From Rugalucina vietnamica (taxonomy: Eukaryota > Mollusca > Bivalvia > Lucinida > Lucinidae), in contig OZ024876.1 of the NCBI GenBank assembly GCA_964017185.1, positions 17,248,226-17,312,225 of the forward strand: a DNA stretch of 64,000 nt, given 5' to 3'. This document shows positions 59,153 to 64,000 of this stretch, piece by piece. Position 1 is the stretch's first letter; every line of letters starts with the position of its first letter. The notes below the pieces were generated by a model. It searched no databases. It was not told the origin of the DNA and saw only the letters and a program-made list of their open reading frames with translations. The position numbers were made by a program, and so were the translations under genes.

Positions 59153-60355
59153 ATGCCCCAACTTTGAAAAAGTTGGAAGGGCATATTGCTTTTGGCTTGT
59201 CTGTGTGTCTGTCTGTCTGTCTGTATGTGTGTGTGCGTCCGTTAACTTTTGAACGATGAATGCTAGGGTTTTGAAATTTCATATGCACATTCCTCATGAA
59301 AAAAAGTTGACCCGTATTTTTTTCATGTCCGAGTTATGTCCCTTTTCTGAGTTATGTCCCTTTGAAAATAAAATTTGAAAATCTTGTGTGCAAGATATCT
59401 CAAAAGGTATTTGGGCTAGAGTCTTCATATTTGGTATAAATGTTGAGGCTGAGGAGTAGATGACTTGATTAACTTTTCAGAACTTTCCGCCAAATTTTGA
59501 CAAAAATAAGGAATTTTGAAATTTTGGTTGATTTTACCGTTTTTTGGTGAAATTCGAAACTGTTGAACGGTGAATGCTAGGGTTTTGAAATTTCATATAT
59601 ACATTCGTCATGAAAAAATAGTTGACCCGTTTTTTTTTTCATGTCCAAGTTATGCCCCTTTTCTGAGTTATGTCCCTTTGAAAACAAATTTGAAAATCTT
59701 GTGTGCAGGATATCTCAAAAAGTATTTGAGCTAGAGCCTTCATATATGGTATACTGGTTGGAGCTGAGGAGTACATGACCTGATTAACTTTTGAGAACTT
59801 TCTGTCAATTTTTTAAAAAAATATGGAACTTTGAAATTTTGATTGATTTTTCCACTTTTCGGTGAGATTTGACACTTCAGAATGGTGAATGCTAGGGTTT
59901 CGAAATTTCATATACAGATTCCTCATGAAAAAAAAGTTGACCTATATTTTTTTCATGTCCAAGTTATGCCCCTTTCCTGAGTTATGGCCCTTTGAAAACA
60001 AAATTTGAAAATCTTGTGCGCAAGATCTCTCAAAACGTATTTGAGCTAGAGCCTTCATATTTGGTATACTGATAGGGGTTGAGAAGAAGATAACCTGACT
60101 AACTTTTGAGGACTTTCCCTCAAATTTTGACAAAATTACTCCATTTCAAATTTTTACTCCATTTTTAACTTGTCTGCAAAAAGCCTAGTGATACATTCTG
60201 TTTCTGGATGGAGGTAGAAACAGAGGCAACCGAACAGCGTTTTAGGGAAAATAAATTTCACTTCATTCGAATGAAATAAATAAATCATACAAACTGCCAA
60301 TTTAGGGACAAGCATACAGTTGGGGGCATAGTGTTTTACAAACACGCATTTCTAG
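59153..60355. mobile_element. Helitron-like non-autonomous repeat with three ~315-bp subunits
   Basis: It starts ATGCCCCAACTTTGAAAAAG, whose AACTTT/AAAGTT makes a hairpin, then a CTGTCTGTC microsatellite. The subunits share TGCTAGGGTTTTGAAATTTC (59261, 59575 and 59890), CATGTCC.AGTTATG.CCC, TGAGTTATGTCCCTTTGAAA and GTGTGCA.GATATCTCAAAA. The last ~150 bases, from about 60165, differ and end with GGGGGCATA, the hairpin GTGTTTTACAAACAC (60331-60345), GCATTT, CTAG and then T. Hairpin plus CTAG before a host T is the standard Helitron 3' end. The 5' end does not show a clear TC. The 63-codon minus ORFs are shadows. Confidence 0.6.
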
Positions 60356-62060
60356 TTACTGTTCATTTACCAAGAGTTAAAAATCTGACATTGTACAAAA
60401 TGCAGCGAGACATAAAATGTTTTTTTTTTCCCATGTGCTTTTCAGCCTTCAACTAATGTTGTTTGATATCAGACGATTGTCTGCCTCTAATCCAATTTTG
60501 TCAAAAATGCTATTTACTTATTTCACAAATTGGCAATAAAGATTCAAAACGTCTCTATTTTATATCACAATGTGATAAGTTATATTGTTATATTGTGTTT
60601 TCGTATACACAAACGTTAAATTTGTGTGCAATTTTACTACACCAAAGATGTTTTCCTCCCAAATGTGCATTATTGTCTCTGGTAATATACAATGTAATAT
60701 TATTCATGGGACAATTAAGTGAGAATGGCGTCGTCGAACATTCCATCAGGATAATATGTCTGTGAAATGTTTACCATTTTTAAAACTGATACAATTTTTC
60801 TGATTTGTGATCCAAACCATAGATTGTTGATACTCATTATTGCATAAATACCCGTGCTACACGGTATTAACAGGCGTGTATTAACGTAGAAAAAGCCGTG
60901 TATTTGTGTGGCAATTCTCGTGAGCGCGAGCCGTTAATATATTTTCTTTCTTTTTTATGCTTGTTACAGGGCATGTCGCAAAACTTGACGTCATCGCGTA
61001 ATGTGCATTTGATTTAAAGTTATATCATGATGCCATGTTTGCGTTGATATTTGCCCCGAACGCAGCATTTTTAAAACGTCGCTAGCTAAAGCCAGTTTCC
61101 GCGCCATTTAAGGTGCTTGAAATTTTGCAAAATCTGGGCAATTTCTCAAAATACGAACATGAAATAAATGTTTATAGAGTATCTTACACGAGTGGTCAAT
61201 TTTCAGCATGAATATTTAATCGTCCACAACAAATAACGAATAATACATGTACCATGACTAATACAAAAATAGACTGATCTAAATCAGTATATAACCAGTG
61301 TTGATGCACCATTTAGTGTGATAAGTCACAAGCTTGGTGATAATGAATGGAATTTTGATTGATTAAATTAGCTATCCAGTTCTGTAAATATCCACCACGC
61401 AACTAATGTCTGACAAAACAATTAGGTTCAATTGAAACATTTGAACGTATGTCTGAAAGATAAAGTAAATGTGGTTGATTTGGGTGTAAAAGTTTGGATG
61501 TACTTTTTATATATAACACGTATAAAGTTCAGAGACACCATACAAGTGGGTAATGTTACGTGATTAAAAACTCGCAAAACGAAATTTCTACACTTTATTT
61601 ATCTAAAATTTGTTATTTAGAATTTTTGGTCTCGGTTTTGATTATATCCTGTAATTAATAACATGAGTAACCATACGGGTGTAAATTGTAATGTATAGAC
61701 AGCGTTCATAACAATGTAAATACAAACAGGAGAATTAATCAGAATACAAGAAAGATTGTTTCAAAATGCGACATGCAGCTATCGTAACCGAACCGCAGAA
61801 AGTTTGTATGTAAATCGAATCATCGGCCAGTTAGTGTTGGAAGACTTGTATTTCTGTGAATTTTAAATGATGCTTTTCTTAGAACCGAATGCTTAATTGT
61901 TGTTAAATCACAGCGGACTAATGGTGAAGATTGCGATTAAATCGATTTAAGCCCTGAAGTTCTTTCCACTTATTCAACAAATATCAATTCGATTCTGCAG
62001 TTATTCATTTTCATGTTTTGTGTTTACCTCTCTGTTGTATTCGTCATTTTTGTATTTGAT
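60356..62060. other. AT-rich interval, no supported gene
   Basis: The ORF of 100 codons at 60463-60765 has low-complexity hydrophobic content and no family resemblance. No repeats recognised. Confidence 0.3.
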
Positions 62061-62680
62061 TATGACTAGCTGGATGGCTACCTTTTAAGTAAAGAGCTTG
62101 TCTTTGCCCTTAATGTGTTCTGTAGATTTTTTGTGATGTTTTGTGTAGTATTTTCCTTCTTGCATGATGTCTGGGTTCGGAGTTTAAAATTATTTATCTT
62201 TAGGGATGGCGGATCGATGTCGAGCGGGATGTCGAGCGTTGGTATCTCGGTTCTGGGTTTGGGAATGCTATGCCAATCCCGGAGGGTCCTTTGGGGTGCA
62301 TGGTTGCCCCTCCCGGTCCACAGAATAATTCTGCCTACCGAAGCAATATTTATTATAGTCAAGCCTAGTCATATTTCGTCCAAGCATCCAGGGTCAGAAT
62401 CAAGGCAAATACTCTACGTCTCTTGTCTTGTTTCACGGTCATGTCACTCATGTATTTCAGATGCACTTGAATTCGCATCGTCTCACATACACCATATGAC
62501 AGTATACATCCATATTGATTGTGTTAGCAATGTCAGGCAGTTTGTGTCTCCCTTTTGAAACTGCGACTGAAAGGGATACATACTGCGTTACAGTTACAAA
62601 ACTTTCAGAGGAAACGTGAATATGCAGAGATACCAGAACATTAATTTTAGCCTGCTTTTCTGGCGAGTTCATTATCAATC
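62061..62680. other. Overlapping ORFs of unknown status
   Basis: A 147-codon plus-strand ORF (62115-62558) overlaps a 94-codon minus-strand ORF (62078-62362). The plus frame begins with a hydrophobic stretch rich in Phe and Val. The minus frame is rich in Thr/Asn/Pro. Neither has a domain I recognise. Local GC is raised around 62205-62330 relative to its surroundings, so a decayed transposon or an exon is possible, but I cannot support a gene. Confidence 0.2.
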
Positions 62681-63104
62681 ACGCTTGTGTCATTGGATTT
62701 TAAAATCCGACACATGCGCAGTGAAACAGTCTACATAAATTTTAAGCTCTCTCCTTCTCTACTACGACTTAATGTCTACGTCATTGATGTACAGCTGTAT
62801 GCATGTTTTCTTTTGGCTCATATACTACGTATGTAATCTGAATCGAAATAATGTTGAATTGAGTTTTACAATATCTTCCTTTTCACGAAACAAGGTATTT
62901 TTCACCACAAGTGTGCATTACACTGTCTACTTGCACTGACTTTTAGGAATTGCTGCATTTCCTTATTAAAACTATAATATGCAACAAGTATAAGCTTTTA
63001 CAAAAAGCTTGGTCTACGCTTCGCATATATAAACTTGAATGTCAAAGAATCTGACCGTATTCCCATTTCATCGTGGTTCATGTGACTGAACAGAAATAAA
63101 ACGC
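62681..63104. other. AT-rich interval, nothing recognised
   Basis: No repeat, hairpin of note or coding signal seen. Confidence 0.3.
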
Positions 63105-63300
63105 TGCGCGGTCAAAGCATTCATACCTGACAATCGACCGTCACAGTACTGTCGGTTCATTTCATTCCGTTGTGGCTTGGATAGAATGTAATTGGCTACA
63201 CGGCAGGTGGGGTGCGGTCAAAGATTTCAGGCCTGACCATATAGCGTCACAATACCGTCGGTTCATTTCATTCCGTTGTTGCTTAGATAGAATGTTGTCA
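63105..63300. repeat. ~106-bp imperfect tandem duplication
   Basis: CGGTCAAAG at 63109 and again at 63215 starts two copies sharing ACCTGAC/GCCTGAC, CGTCACA.TAC.GTCGGTT, CATTTCATTCCGTTGT and GGATAGAATGT/AGATAGAATGT. They differ at roughly one base in seven, so this is an older duplication. The 97-codon ORF starting at 63172 runs through the second copy and has no recognisable product. Confidence 0.6.
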
Positions 63301-64000
63301 TGCACCAGTTCCACGAATTTAACAATTTGCCCCATTTTTGATACCTACTGCACCATTGGTACAAATGTTACCAACCAAAGGGAGGTTTGCCTGGTGTTTT
63401 GGGTGTTTACACGGTCCTTGGCGAAACGACCCGGAATCCTACTAACACGATGGTCAAGCCACTAGACTCAAACGTGCAGTTGCAGTTGTAAAGAGATGTA
63501 CGAGTTGTCTTGTAATTTAATGAAAAGTAGGTCAATCTCAAACTTTAGAGTAGTCTACGCGCTGGCGCGTAGACAATTAAGAACATTTAGACAAATAGCC
63601 AATTCATTTATGGACAGAGACCAGTAATTGTAACGCTGCACGCGATTGGCCCAAAGTGTGGGCAGATCTACCGCGGTAAATTTAAGATGTAACGCTACCT
63701 ACGATTGGTAATAAATGCGTATCTATCAACCGTCTTTTGCTATATTGTGTGATTTAATCAGCTACTGTTTTGCCATACAATGGCCAAATTGCGGATGTGT
63801 TGATTTTTGAATAATCATTTTTTTATTGTTGAGCAATTTTGGGGTGTCCATAAACAGTGAAAGAAAACGTCCTTGGATGCTGGCTAGCAACCTGTTTGTT
63901 GCTGCACTTGTACACGGCCTGGGACGATCTCTCGTCTGCTGAATGTGTCGGGGCCCACTATGAGTTGTGAAGCATACGAAGGAGTCTTGTTTGGAAGCGA
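63301..64000. other. Interval without supported gene, one tight hairpin
   Basis: GTCTACGCGC (63553-63562) pairs perfectly with GCGCGTAGAC (63565-63574) across two bases. Nearby, ACGCTGCACGCGATTGGC and ACGCTACCTACGATTGGTAA (63632 and 63691) look like diverged copies of one short segment, each with a CCAAT-like GATTGG box. No gene seen before the window ends. Confidence 0.35.

Noticed and set aside
62115..62558. 147-codon ORF as a membrane protein gene
   Set aside because: No recognised domain, an antisense ORF overlaps it, and there is no promoter or splice support. Kept only as an uncertain feature.

Overview
The window looks like repeat-rich nuclear DNA of a marine invertebrate, most likely a mollusc and probably a bivalve. 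I see no bacterial-type operons, no ribosome-binding sites and no long ORFs. Instead there are several tRNA-derived SINE copies, hairpin-ended (Helitron-like) non-autonomous repeats of the kind common in molluscs, GACGTCA-rich foldback repeats, and one decayed reverse-transcriptase fragment. The taxonomic call is inference from repeat style, not from a marker gene.

The main structure is nested. (1) A candidate outer element at 37-50253 (50.2 kb) has long, diverged inverted arms (37 to about 1170 and about 48965 to 50253). Each arm carries a tRNA-like sequence, the tips match (GACATTTTTCAC), and the element is flanked by TATTA. (2) Inside it, at 7090-47935, is a 40.8 kb foldback element. It has an exact 9-bp target duplication (GTTTTCGGC at 7081-7089 and 47936-47944), inverted termini starting AGATGGGTGAAGTTAGCC, and 159-bp terminal domains built from a 41-bp repeat. 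Everything between the termini is one satellite family with a ~373-bp unit: about 59 units in one orientation (7249-29484), then about 49 in the opposite orientation (29485-47776), with only a 17-nt asymmetric spacer at the turn. The arms share unit order in mirror image and show local higher-order repeats of 3, 4, 5 and 8 units. One tRNA-derived SINE (12778-13067) interrupts the left arm. No transposase is present, so the foldback is non-autonomous; 9-bp duplications and foldback form fit the Mutator-like/Foldback class.

1191-7080 is a patchwork of smaller nested repeats: two hairpin-ended repeats, a SINE, and a GACGTCA foldback with a 243-bp tandem duplication inserted in it. 47945-50509 holds poly-T/poly-A tracts and three SINE copies. 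50510-52871 holds two hairpin-ended repeats joined tail to tail, each with internal ~165-bp tandem units, which repeats the inverted-array theme on a smaller scale.

52872-64000 is AT-rich and closer to single-copy sequence. It holds a possible terminal exon (53597-53773), a 116-bp duplication, SINE remnants, a reverse-transcriptase relic on the minus strand (55312-55881, with a YLDD motif), a perfect CLEAR-type E-box palindrome (55980-55993), a palindromic MITE-like element (58592-59152) and a Helitron-like repeat ending in hairpin plus CTAG (59153-60355). I could not support any complete protein-coding gene.
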